From the NCBI GenBank assembly GCA_023420245.1, contig JAEZWL010000227.1:1-35253 (forward strand): a stretch of DNA of 35,253 bases. Reading direction: 5' to 3'. Of this stretch, positions 22,969 through 30,894 are shown piece after piece. Positions within the stretch are counted from its first letter, which is position 1, and each line of letters begins with the position of its first letter. Under the pieces are notes generated by a model. It was not told the origin of the DNA and ran no database searches. It saw only the letters and a list, made by a program, of their open reading frames with translations. Source of the DNA: Bacillota bacterium (GTDB taxonomy: Bacteria > Bacillota > Clostridia > Oscillospirales > Acutalibacteraceae). A program made the position numbers and the translations under genes.

Positions 22969-23406
22969 TTACCCAATCTTCCCAATCATACGCAAAAAGG
23001 CACGCTCAAATGCTTCGTCGTCCGCCTTGGAGCGTTTTTTGATTTTGCCAGACCTTTTTCCCGCGCGGCGCATTTCCTGACCGAGGGCGCGTTCAAACAG
23101 GAGACGGTCGATATTCGTGTTGTCATAAATCATCCCGTTTTGATTGAGGACAAACGCGTTTTTGGCCAGCGCCATCGCGGCTACGCCGTAGTCCTGCGTC
23201 ACGACGAGGTCCCCCGGCTCAATCAGGTTTACCAGACGGATATCGGCACTGTCGCGTCCTTTGTCCACCGTAATCACCCGGCTGTAGCCGTCATTCAGAA
23301 CATGGCTGGTGTCGATCAGCATTGTAACCGGGATATTTTTTTCCTTTGCCCGCCGGACGATGATTTCTTTTACGGGGCAGGCATCCGCGTCAACAAGAAT
23401 CTGCAT
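22969..23406 (-). CDS. YaiI/YqxD family protein (DUF188)
   Basis: 145 residues, the usual length. The start MQILVDADACPVKEIIVRRA is the DUF188 hallmark with clustered Asp residues of a PIN-like fold, followed by VITVDKGRDSADIRLVNLI and DLVVTQDYGVAAMAL. The basic C-terminus (RRAGKRSGKIKKRSK) fits nucleic-acid binding. A nuclease-like activity is suggested by the fold but not established for the family. It is 41 bases after azlD in the same direction, so probably cotranscribed with the pglX-azlCD run. Confidence 0.93.
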   Translation of the reverse strand: MQILVDADACPVKEIIVRRAKEKNIPVTMLIDTSHVLNDGYSRVITVDKGRDSADIRLVNLIEPGDLVVTQDYGVAAMALAKNAFVLNQNGMIYDNTNIDRLLFERALGQEMRRAGKRSGKIKKRSKADDEAFERAFLRMIGKIG

Positions 23407-23447
23407 CTTTTGATCATCCCTTTCTGACGTGACGAAAACTGTTCGAA

Positions 23448-23780
23448 TTAACAGAACACAAGCTGGATGAGAACCATATAAAGTACGGTTCCGCCGCCGA
23501 CGCTCAACAGCGTGCTGTGCTTCCAGCGGTGCAGCAAAGAAACGGCAGCGACGGAAAGGAACTCCGGGATTCCGTAGGGATACGCAAAAACGGAGACCGA
23601 TTTCAGGCAGTAGACAACCAGCATCGCGATTATGGCGAAGGGCAGGACTTTGCCGAGATAGGTGATAAATTTTGGAAGCTTCCCCGTATCACGGAACAGG
23701 AGGAACGGAAGCGCTCTGGTAAACAGAGTGACAAGGGCAACCACGGCAATAATGGAGAGTGAGGTTTGGGCGCTAGGCAT
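23448..23780 (-). CDS. azlD: AzlD-family branched-chain amino acid exporter, small subunit (second copy)
   Basis: 110 residues, four membrane helices. LVTLFTRALPFLLF and LGKVLPFAIIAMLVVYCL match AzlD. The ATG at 23780 has GAGG 8 bases upstream and overlaps the azlC end by 8 bases; an ATG at 23789 and a longer form are possible. It is distinct in sequence from the AzlD at 8483, so the two pairs are not a recent duplication. Confidence 0.92.
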   Translation of the reverse strand: MPSAQTSLSIIAVVALVTLFTRALPFLLFRDTGKLPKFITYLGKVLPFAIIAMLVVYCLKSVSVFAYPYGIPEFLSVAAVSLLHRWKHSTLLSVGGGTVLYMVLIQLVFC

Positions 23781-24483
23781 TTGCTTCATCCTCACTTTCC
23801 GGCTTTCTTTTCCGGTATGCAGCGGTAAGGATAAGCACGATCACAAGCATAGAGGGTAAAATAAAATTGGAAACGCCAAACAACAAAAGGCAGAGGAACG
23901 ACGCGGACAGTCCGGCAATAGCCGGAAGATGATTGTTCGTGGACTGCCACTGCTCCGTAAAAATTACGGTGAACAGCGCCGTCATGGAAAATTCAATTCC
24001 CCTGGTGCTGAACGGAACCACCGTACCCACCACCGCGCCAAGAACGGAGCCGATTACCCAGTAGCTCTGGTCCAACAGGGAAATAAACAGCAGGAACCAG
24101 TTTGCGTCGACGCCTTCGGGCGCCTTTGCGGAGCAAAGCAGGGAAAAGGTTTCATCCGTCAGCGAAAAGACCATATAGGGCTTCTTTCTTCCCAGCGATT
24201 GGAACTTGGGCAGCATGGAAAGCCCGTAAAACACATGGCGTACATTTACCATAAAGGTAATAAAGATGATATTAATCCAATTGATGTCGCCCAAGAAGAA
24301 ATTGGCGGCCACAAACTGCATGGAACCGGCGTAAACAAACAGGCTCATCAGCAGGGACCAGATTGGGGACAGTCCTTTGTTCGTCATGAGGATTCCAAAG
24401 GCCATTCCCAAGAACAAATATCCCATCATAACGGGAATCGTTACGGGGAACGCCGCGTTGAATGCTTTTTTTATTTTTTCCAA
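23773..24483 (-). CDS. azlC: AzlC-family branched-chain amino acid exporter, large subunit (second copy)
   Basis: 236 residues, hydrophobic throughout. AzlC motifs include FPVTIPVMMGYLFLGMAFG, YAGSMQFVAANFF, MVNVRHVFYGLSML and SLTDETFSLL. With AzlD it forms an exporter for branched-chain amino acids. The start is TTG at 24483 with AAGGTGG about 5 bases before it; a GTG at 24492 overlaps that site. It begins 26 bases after the pglX stop, so it sits in the same transcription unit as pglX, an unusual pairing. Confidence 0.92.
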   Translation of the reverse strand: MEKIKKAFNAAFPVTIPVMMGYLFLGMAFGILMTNKGLSPIWSLLMSLFVYAGSMQFVAANFFLGDINWINIIFITFMVNVRHVFYGLSMLPKFQSLGRKKPYMVFSLTDETFSLLCSAKAPEGVDANWFLLFISLLDQSYWVIGSVLGAVVGTVVPFSTRGIEFSMTALFTVIFTEQWQSTNNHLPAIAGLSASFLCLLLFGVSNFILPSMLVIVLILTAAYRKRKPESEDEANA

Positions 24484-24509
24484 ATAAACCACCTTTTTTA
24501 TACGGAGCT

Positions 24510-27500
24510 TTAAATGATCTTAATGAGCAGGCTTTCGCCGCTCTGAATTTTCTGATAATTTGTAAGGATACCGTCGTTCGCGTCGATTGAAATATGACGT
24601 TCCGCTATTCGTTGCAGCTTCCCGCAGTACCGTTCCAGTTCGGTAAGCTGTTTCGTCAGCTTTTCTTTTTTGGGGGAAGCCGAAGTGTTTTCGGCTTGTA
24701 TGAAAAGCGCTTTCAATGCCTGTTCAAACACGGAAACCGCCTGCTCCGCCGTATTTTTACAATAGGTATGGGCGTAGCACAGTACCCGCACTGCTCCGCC
24801 GTCAAACATCCAGTAGACAGGCCGCTTCCGGTAGATCCGAACATGATCCGGATAGAATTTACGGTAAAAATAATCCCGGATTACCTTTTTCGGTGCATCA
24901 CCCGTCCGACCGCCGAGCGCACCGGCGATAAACGCAAGGTTCTGCGCAAGGGTGTTTTTTCCGAATACTGCCTTCACAAATTCAGTGAAGCGTTCCGTGA
25001 TGTCACCGGGAACGGAGATTCCGTCCGGAACCGGCAGGACGTTTACGGGTAGGATTTCCGTATCCGGAATCCGGTAGCGCTCGAACAGGCAGCCGACCGC
25101 AAAGGAAAGCAAGGAGCGGATATCGCGGGATAAATCCGCATTTCGCACGGAGATATCCCTTCCTTCTGTTTCAGAGGTTAATTCCTCCTGTAATCCGTAG
25201 CTTTCAATAAAAATCCGGTTCAGCTCTTCTTCGTTTTCTTTCATTCTAAAAAAGCGCGTGCGGCAGGCGTTATCCCATTCCGAGTACAGCTCCTCCAGAG
25301 AGGCGGACGGCACACCGGATTCTTTTTGCATCAGCCTGAATCGCACCAGCGGATGAAGCTCAAAATTCCAGCTCGTCTCAAAGGAATCCCAGTCAGCCTT
25401 TGACAGCTCTATATTCTCCGAAACCAGACCGCAGACACGCTTCCGGGAAGTCTCGTCGATGCGCAGCGGAAGCTTTGCAACATTTCCGGCCTGATAGTTT
25501 AGTGTGGGGTTGATTAGATTCAGCATTTCAAAGGCAACCTTGCTCGATAAAAAGCCCAAAATCACAAGAGTATCCTCAGGGGTGCCCGCAAAGACGGAGG
25601 AGCCGGCGATATCAAACACAAATCCCTGCGGATAATAACGGACGCCGAATTTGGAGGAGCTTACAAACGACCACGATACACTGGGCTTAAAGTAATACTT
25701 CTGCCCGGGAAAGGAAGCGGACTGCCCGCTTAATACGCGGTACGCGCTGATTTCTTCGCCGAAGTCTTTGAAATTCACAACATAATCATGATTTCCGTAC
25801 CATTTGCGAAAATCGCCGCCTTTGTTATAGGGAAACCAGACTTTTCCGCTTTTTTCACAAGGGGCTCTGCCTGTACAGCCAAAGAAGATATTTTCACGCG
25901 GAACCTCGTACCAGAACCGCAGAAAGCGACTGTTGTCGCAGGTGAAAAGTCCGTTCGTAACCGCCGCCGATTTGCCCAGCGCGGGCAAGCCGGTGAAAAG
26001 CTCCGCAAAACGTCCGCTGCCCCAGTAAGCAATGGGCATACCGGGGATGGATGAGAATCGGCTTAGGGAAACCTCGTAGCGGTAGCCGCAGGCTGGGTTG
26101 CGGATAGCCTCGGCTACCTTTTTTCGCTGAATCTCCATGCCGCCCCTGAAATCAGACAGCTTTAAATAGACGCCCTTTTCGCTTTCTTTTCCGTTTTTCA
26201 AAACAAAGGTGCAAATGGGTACGGTTGCTTCCTCAAACGCGGAATATTCCAGCTGAATCAGCGAAGAAACAGATTTGTTTTTGAGAATGAATTCCCGAAG
26301 CTTTTCGTAGCTGCGGATAAACATCCAGACAAACGGAGCCATAAACGCGCAATAGCCGTTTTCCGCGCAGAAGTCAAAATTCCGGTACATAAACACGGCA
26401 AAAAGATCACTGCGGTAATCGCGGTAATGCTTCATTACATAGTGCTTTAGCCGGGTGTCCATTTTACAGAGATAGGGGGGGTTGGTGGCAACCACCTCAT
26501 ATTTTGCCGTCATAATCTGCGCCTGTTTTACCAGTGGCAGAAGCTTTTCCAGCACATCATCGCGGCGCGCCGGCTCGTACAAATCTGCGCAGCGCAGCCG
26601 CCGGATTTCCTCTATTCGCCGGTAGATGCGCGAGAAGTCAACCGGCTCGACGGGAACGATGCTGCCGTATTCCTTTGCGTCATAAAGGGAAAGCGTCAGC
26701 TTGAGCAGGTCGGCTTTCAGTTCCTTATCGCTGTTTGCGACAAAGGCAATCAGGTCGCCGCCGATTTCGTTACTCTCCCGGATTTCGCAAAGGTTTATGG
26801 GCGAACCCTGTGTTAAAATGTCCGCGCGATAGCGCCGTGCCTTCATCATCAGCGCAAAGTACGCCAAACGGTACGAACGGCTGTCGATATCCAGCCCGTA
26901 CAGGTTCTTTTTCAAAATCAGCTCCGCCGCGTCGTAGTCAGAATAGCCGCATTCCCGGTAAATCTCCATCAAAAGGTCAAAGGCATATACCAGAATATGT
27001 CCGCTTCCCATACAGGGGTCTATCATCCGGATTTCCTCAGGAGACAGGCTTTGCCCGCCGTGCTCCGGCTGCTTTTTTTCGGCTGGCTCCAGGTAGAACT
27101 CCAGCTTTCCTCTCAGACCGCTTTCCGGGTGATACTCCAGCCAGTATTTTCCCAGTGAGTTATTCACCATATAACGAACAATCCAGTCTGTGGTGAAAAA
27201 CTGGGTCGCGGCGGGAACATCCTCGCGCTTTACTTTTTTATCGAATAAGCGGATTGCCTCATTTTTTCGCTCGCTGTTATAGTGTTGATAAAGCCACCCG
27301 ATAATTTCCACCGTACCGAGGAAGTCGCTTTCCTCAACGGTATCGAGCAAAGTACGCACAACACCGTTTTTATCCCTGAGGGAAAGCGTAATCAGGGAAT
27401 CCAGATACTCGTCCGGCATTTTAAAATAGTCGGGCAGCATTCGGGCGAGACCGCGGCATGTTTTCAGGAACCGGGCGGTAAAACGCTCGTCTGCCTCCTC

Positions 27501-27767
27501 CGGTTCGGCAGCCGAAGCCGAAAGGACGCGCGCCGAATCCGGCAGGTATCCGTTTACCTCCAGATAACGCACGGCAATGATGCGGGTGAACCAGTAGTAA
27601 GCGGTCTCCTCCGCAACGGCGGGAAGACCCTTCTGTTTGATGACCTCCGAAAGGCTCCGGCTGAATTTTCCGCCCCGCGCGAGAATTCTCTCCGCGTTTT
27701 CCCGTGCCTGATCGGTCAGAATTTTGCGCGCGCCGACCGCGAAGACCTTGATGGCGGCTTTATTCAT
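24510..27767 (-). CDS. pglX: PglX-type (BREX-1) adenine-specific DNA methyltransferase, without BREX partners
   Basis: 1085 residues, a normal PglX length. The N-terminal helical domain includes ETAYYWFTRIIAVRYLEVNGY. FFTTDWIVRYMVNNSLGKYW precedes the SAM-binding motif DPCMGSGH (residues 250-257), and the catalytic NPPY is at 429-432 (VVATNPPYLCKM), so the N6-adenine methylase is intact. A target-recognition region (about 560-800) and the C-terminal KRPVYWMF segment match PglX. In BREX systems PglX marks host DNA at a non-palindromic site and acts with BrxA, BrxB, BrxC, PglZ and BrxL; none is present here. ATG at 27767 has GGAAGGAGG. azlC follows 26 bases later. It may be a housekeeping or orphan methylase. 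Confidence 0.88.
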   Translation of the reverse strand: MNKAAIKVFAVGARKILTDQARENAERILARGGKFSRSLSEVIKQKGLPAVAEETAYYWFTRIIAVRYLEVNGYLPDSARVLSASAAEPEEADERFTARFLKTCRGLARMLPDYFKMPDEYLDSLITLSLRDKNGVVRTLLDTVEESDFLGTVEIIGWLYQHYNSERKNEAIRLFDKKVKREDVPAATQFFTTDWIVRYMVNNSLGKYWLEYHPESGLRGKLEFYLEPAEKKQPEHGGQSLSPEEIRMIDPCMGSGHILVYAFDLLMEIYRECGYSDYDAAELILKKNLYGLDIDSRSYRLAYFALMMKARRYRADILTQGSPINLCEIRESNEIGGDLIAFVANSDKELKADLLKLTLSLYDAKEYGSIVPVEPVDFSRIYRRIEEIRRLRCADLYEPARRDDVLEKLLPLVKQAQIMTAKYEVVATNPPYLCKMDTRLKHYVMKHYRDYRSDLFAVFMYRNFDFCAENGYCAFMAPFVWMFIRSYEKLREFILKNKSVSSLIQLEYSAFEEATVPICTFVLKNGKESEKGVYLKLSDFRGGMEIQRKKVAEAIRNPACGYRYEVSLSRFSSIPGMPIAYWGSGRFAELFTGLPALGKSAAVTNGLFTCDNSRFLRFWYEVPRENIFFGCTGRAPCEKSGKVWFPYNKGGDFRKWYGNHDYVVNFKDFGEEISAYRVLSGQSASFPGQKYYFKPSVSWSFVSSSKFGVRYYPQGFVFDIAGSSVFAGTPEDTLVILGFLSSKVAFEMLNLINPTLNYQAGNVAKLPLRIDETSRKRVCGLVSENIELSKADWDSFETSWNFELHPLVRFRLMQKESGVPSASLEELYSEWDNACRTRFFRMKENEEELNRIFIESYGLQEELTSETEGRDISVRNADLSRDIRSLLSFAVGCLFERYRIPDTEILPVNVLPVPDGISVPGDITERFTEFVKAVFGKNTLAQNLAFIAGALGGRTGDAPKKVIRDYFYRKFYPDHVRIYRKRPVYWMFDGGAVRVLCYAHTYCKNTAEQAVSVFEQALKALFIQAENTSASPKKEKLTKQLTELERYCGKLQRIAERHISIDANDGILTNYQKIQSGESLLIKII

Positions 27768-27799
27768 TCCGGAACCTCCTTCCGTGTGATACTGGAAAT

Positions 27800-27828
27800 A
27801 TAATACCATATTTTCGACCCGAAGTTAA
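27800..27828 (-). promoter_or_regulatory. pglX promoter
   Basis: On the minus strand TTAACT (27828-27823), a 17-bp spacer and TATTAT (27805-27800) give a moderate promoter about 30 bases before the ATG at 27767. Confidence 0.5.
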
Positions 27829-27833
27829 TCATA

Positions 27834-27861
27834 TTGACACATGTTTTCAAAATGATATACT
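27834..27861 (+). promoter_or_regulatory. Promoter of the DUF554 gene
   Basis: TTGACA (27834-27839), a 16-bp spacer and TATACT (27856-27861). It is divergent from, and within 6 bp of, the pglX -35. Confidence 0.7.
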
Positions 27862-27929
27862 AAATGTATGTTTTTACAATGTATGCTTTTACGTGGTGCA
27901 TAATTAAAATGATAAAAGAGGGCTGAGGA

Positions 27930-28622
27930 ATGCTGGGAACTGTAGTAAACGCGCTGGCAATTGCGGGGGGAACCGCCTTTGGGCTGGTTTTGAAAAGCGG
28001 AATCCGGGAGAACTACCGGGAAACAATTATGAACGCAATCGCGCTTTCCGTCGTTTTAATCGGAATGCTGAGCGCCATAAAAACCGAAAACCTGCTTCTC
28101 CTGATTTTCAGCCTGGCCCTCGGCAGCGTCATCGGCGAAGCGCTTAAAATTGAGGACAGGCTCAGCGGTCTCGGTCGCTGGATCGAAAGCAAAACATCGG
28201 GCAGCGACGGCAGTGTGGCGAAGGCCTTTGTAACCTCCAGTCTGGTGTTTTGCGTCGGCTCTATGGCGATTGTAGGCTCGATTGAGAGCGGTTTGACCGG
28301 CAACCACCAGACGCTGTTTGCCAAAGCTGTGCTCGACGGCATTGTATCCATTTTTTTAAGCTCTACGCTTGGCTTCGGCGTCGTTTTTTCCTCCGTAGCC
28401 GTGTTTGTTTATCAGGGGATCATTACCTTGGCCTCCTCCGGGCTGAAATCCCTGCTCACCGACGTGATGGTTCAGGAAATCTCTGCGGTAGGCGGTGTTT
28501 TGATTATGGCAATCGGTCTGAATCTTTTGAAAATAAAACAAATAAAGGTCGGCAATATGCTGCCGGCCATTATTCTTCCGTTTCTTTACTTTTTCTTTCT
28601 TAAAGCGTTCGGCATAGGATAA
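27930..28622 (+). CDS. DUF554 family membrane protein
   Basis: 230 residues, about seven hydrophobic segments. It begins LGTVVNALAIAGGTAFGLVLKSGI and has the conserved FALALGSVIGE-like LALGSVIGEALKIE and the central FCVGSMAIVGSIESGLTGNH, all typical of DUF554 (YdfK/YqgA-type) proteins. They are inner-membrane proteins suspected of transport, but no substrate is known. The ATG has GAGG nearby. The end overlaps the 3' end of the GNAT gene by 23 bases in a convergent arrangement. Confidence 0.92.
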   Translation: MLGTVVNALAIAGGTAFGLVLKSGIRENYRETIMNAIALSVVLIGMLSAIKTENLLLLIFSLALGSVIGEALKIEDRLSGLGRWIESKTSGSDGSVAKAFVTSSLVFCVGSMAIVGSIESGLTGNHQTLFAKAVLDGIVSIFLSSTLGFGVVFSSVAVFVYQGIITLASSGLKSLLTDVMVQEISAVGGVLIMAIGLNLLKIKQIKVGNMLPAIILPFLYFFFLKAFGIG

Positions 28623-29133
28623 ACCGCTCCTTGCCGCCGTATTTCAGCTTTTTCATCAGGATTACAAAATCCAGAGCCTGCACATTGCTGAGGCTGTAAG
28701 GATTATGGGGGGATACCGTAGTCAGAAGGTAACGGATATCCGGGGATTCCTCCAAAAGGGCAATCGCGTACTGAATCAGTCTTCGCTGCAGGTGCTGCCC
28801 CCGGAACGACGGGTGAACCACAATTGTATCGAGCAGAGCGCAGGAGAGAACCTTTTCCCTGGGCCACAGCAAATCCCAACCGAGGTTATTCATGTTTTCG
28901 CCCGGGAACACAACGGAGCAGTAGGCTGCCATTAAAGTTCGGTCAAAGCAGCCGAGAATAAAATTCGGCGGCTTCAAATTCGCCTCGTTCTGATCCCGTT
29001 CACTCGGAACAAAGATATCCTTATTTTTTATTCCGCGGCAGACGAGAGCCTGCAGGTTCATGATAGCGTCCAGGTCGGTCATCCCGCATTTGCGGAACTG
29101 GAGAACGTGCGGCTCTGTGTCGTGTTGATTCAT
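28600..29133 (-). CDS. GNAT-family N-acetyltransferase
   Basis: 177 residues. The acetyl-CoA binding motif is LDTIVVHPSFRGQHLQRRLIQYA (in parts: VVHPSFRGQHLQRRL), preceded by a strand-rich region and followed by YLLTTVSPHNPYSL, where the loop fits motif B. Residues 43-65 (PSERDQNEANLKPPN) are a conserved insertion seen in a clostridial subgroup. The acceptor cannot be predicted. The ATG follows a GGGGG site. The gene is convergent with the DUF554 gene, its 3' end overlapping by 23 bases. Confidence 0.86.
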   Translation of the reverse strand: MNQHDTEPHVLQFRKCGMTDLDAIMNLQALVCRGIKNKDIFVPSERDQNEANLKPPNFILGCFDRTLMAAYCSVVFPGENMNNLGWDLLWPREKVLSCALLDTIVVHPSFRGQHLQRRLIQYAIALLEESPDIRYLLTTVSPHNPYSLSNVQALDFVILMKKLKYGGKERFILCRTL

Positions 29134-29271
29134 AAACAGGCCCCCTTAATTTTATAAAAAGTAGAAAAATAGGTTTAGCTCATTTAAAAAATCAGTATAT
29201 AATAAAAAATATAATTAAACAATAGCACGTGTAACAAATCGATTAAAAATGTAAAAGATAGAAAACTGATA

Positions 29272-29330
29272 GAATTTGTCGGAAATAACTGGAATTTGTC
29301 CTTTTCAGACCCGGCTGAATTTGTTATAAT
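29272..29330 (+). promoter_or_regulatory. met operon promoter with three GAATTTGT repeats
   Basis: TTTTCA (29302-29307), a 17-bp spacer and TATAAT (29325-29330) form the promoter. GAATTTGT occurs at 29272-29279, 29292-29299 and 29317-29324, spaced 20 and 25 bases, the last inside the spacer next to the -10. This looks like an operator array for an unidentified regulator. No SAM riboswitch is seen. Confidence 0.6.
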
Positions 29331-29385
29331 AGAGCGAATCAACGATAAACCTGCCGTTCGGCAAGGCCAAAAGGATGGAATAAAG

Positions 29386-30252
29386 ATGCGTATCAGTGAA
29401 ATATTAAAAAGCGGTAAAGTAACCTTCTCCTGCGAGCTGTTTCCCCCGAAGCAGGGCGCCGATATTGAGCAGGTACAGGCGGTCGTGAGCGATATTGCCC
29501 GACTGAAGCCCGATTTTATGAGCGTGACCTACGGAGCAGGCGGGGGAACCTCTGAAAATACCGTTTCCATCGCCGCCGAAGCGCAAAAAAACGGCGTTCC
29601 GGCGCTGGCGCACCTTACCTGTGTCTCCTCAACGAAGCAGCAGGTATCCCGGGTTTTAAAGGCGCTGGAGGAAAACGGTATCGAAAACATCCTGGCGCTT
29701 CGCGGCGATATCCCGCAGGGCTCCGATTTCCCGTCTCCGGCGCAGTATCATTATGCCGGCGAGCTGATACAGGATATCCACAGGCAGGGGAATTTCTGCA
29801 TCGGCGCGGCGTGCTACCCCGAAGGTCACGTGGAATGTGAGCATAGGGAAGACGATATCGAGTACCTGAAGCAGAAGGTGGAAAGCGGCTGCGATTTTTT
29901 GACCACGCAGATGTTTTTTGACAATCATGTTCTTTATAATTTTCTGTTCCGTATTATGGCGAAGGGGATTCATGTTCCGGTGGTCGCAGGAATTATGCCG
30001 GTGACCAACAACAAACAGATCAAGCGCATCTGCGCGCTTTCCGGTACGGCGCTGCCGCCGCGCTTTCGTGCGATCGTGGATAAATTCGCCGATAATCCGC
30101 TTGCCATGAAGCAGGCGGGAATCGCCTACGCAACGGAGCAGATTATCGATCTGATATCCAACGGTGTAAAGTCTATCCACCTGTATACGATGAATAGACC
30201 GGAAATCGCCGGAAAAATTATGGAGAATCTTTCGGAGATCATACGCGGATGA
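29386..30252 (+). CDS. metF: Methylenetetrahydrofolate reductase
   Basis: 288 residues, the bacterial length. It reduces 5,10-methylene-THF to 5-methyl-THF with FAD, supplying the methyl group for MetH. FSCELFPPKQGAD, FMSVTYGAGGGTSENT, ENILALRGDIPQ and the FDNH..FLF region show the barrel and flavin site. ATG at 29386 has AAGGATGG 8 bases before it. An in-frame extension upstream to 29296 crosses the promoter and is not used. It overlaps the activation-domain gene by 4 bases, so it starts a four-gene operon. Confidence 0.96.
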   Translation: MRISEILKSGKVTFSCELFPPKQGADIEQVQAVVSDIARLKPDFMSVTYGAGGGTSENTVSIAAEAQKNGVPALAHLTCVSSTKQQVSRVLKALEENGIENILALRGDIPQGSDFPSPAQYHYAGELIQDIHRQGNFCIGAACYPEGHVECEHREDDIEYLKQKVESGCDFLTTQMFFDNHVLYNFLFRIMAKGIHVPVVAGIMPVTNNKQIKRICALSGTALPPRFRAIVDKFADNPLAMKQAGIAYATEQIIDLISNGVKSIHLYTMNRPEIAGKIMENLSEIIRG

Positions 30253-30890
30253 ATGTGGATAGAAATGAAATCCTCCGCTACCTGGGCTATCGCGGAAGCC
30301 CAGCCGGCGAAGAGGTATTGCGTAACATAGATTCCTGTTTGGAGGAGCTGGAGCAGGTGATATCGCCGCGCTGGCTGAGCCGGACGTTTCCGGTTTCGTT
30401 CCGGTCGGACGCTGTGGCGATTGGCTGCATGGAAATCAATAGCGGCGATTTGCGCGGTCATCTGCAGGGCTGCGGCGAGGCGGTTTTGTTTGCCGCCACA
30501 CTGGGCCCCAGAGTCGATTTTCTTTTGCTCCGGTATTCCAAGCTGGACATGAGCAGAACCGTTATCCTGCAAGCCTGTGCGGCTGCCATAATGGAAAGCT
30601 ACTGTGACGAATATGAGCGGGAAATCGCCGAAGAAGCGGCAAAACGGGGATTATACCTCAGACCGCGCTACAGTCCGGGCTACGGTGATTTCTCCATCAG
30701 CCATCAAAAGGATATTTTGGGCATTTTAGACTGCCCGAAAAGGATTGGTCTGACCATGACGGAAAGCTGTATGCTTACTCCGACCAAATCCGTCACCGCG
30801 GTTATCGGGCTCACCGACCGGGAGCAGAGCTGCCATATCGCGAAATGCATGGAATGTAAAGCAACGGACTGTCCGTTCAGAAAGGGATGA
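30249..30890 (+). CDS. Vitamin B12-dependent methionine synthase activation-domain protein
   Basis: 213 residues. It corresponds to the C-terminal AdoMet-binding reactivation domain of full-length MetH, here a separate protein. RPRYSPGYGDFSISHQ and TESCMLTPTKSVTAVIG match the AdoMet-binding motifs that re-methylate oxidised cob(II)alamin. The N-terminal 80 residues (YLGYRGSPAGEEVL) form a helical extension. The C-terminus has a Cys-rich tail (SCHIAKCMECKATDCPF). It overlaps metF by 4 bases and lies 4 bases before metH. Split MetH systems of this kind are known from Thermotoga. Confidence 0.9.
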   Translation: MNVDRNEILRYLGYRGSPAGEEVLRNIDSCLEELEQVISPRWLSRTFPVSFRSDAVAIGCMEINSGDLRGHLQGCGEAVLFAATLGPRVDFLLLRYSKLDMSRTVILQACAAAIMESYCDEYEREIAEEAAKRGLYLRPRYSPGYGDFSISHQKDILGILDCPKRIGLTMTESCMLTPTKSVTAVIGLTDREQSCHIAKCMECKATDCPFRKG

Positions 30891-30894
30891 TATC

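Noticed and set aside
24510..27767. Complete BREX defence system
   Set aside because: Only the methyltransferase is present; no BrxA, BrxB, BrxC, PglZ or BrxL frame exists in the window.
29134..29385. SAM riboswitch or T-box before metF
   Set aside because: No conserved core elements and no terminator/antiterminator pair; the leader after the predicted start is too short.
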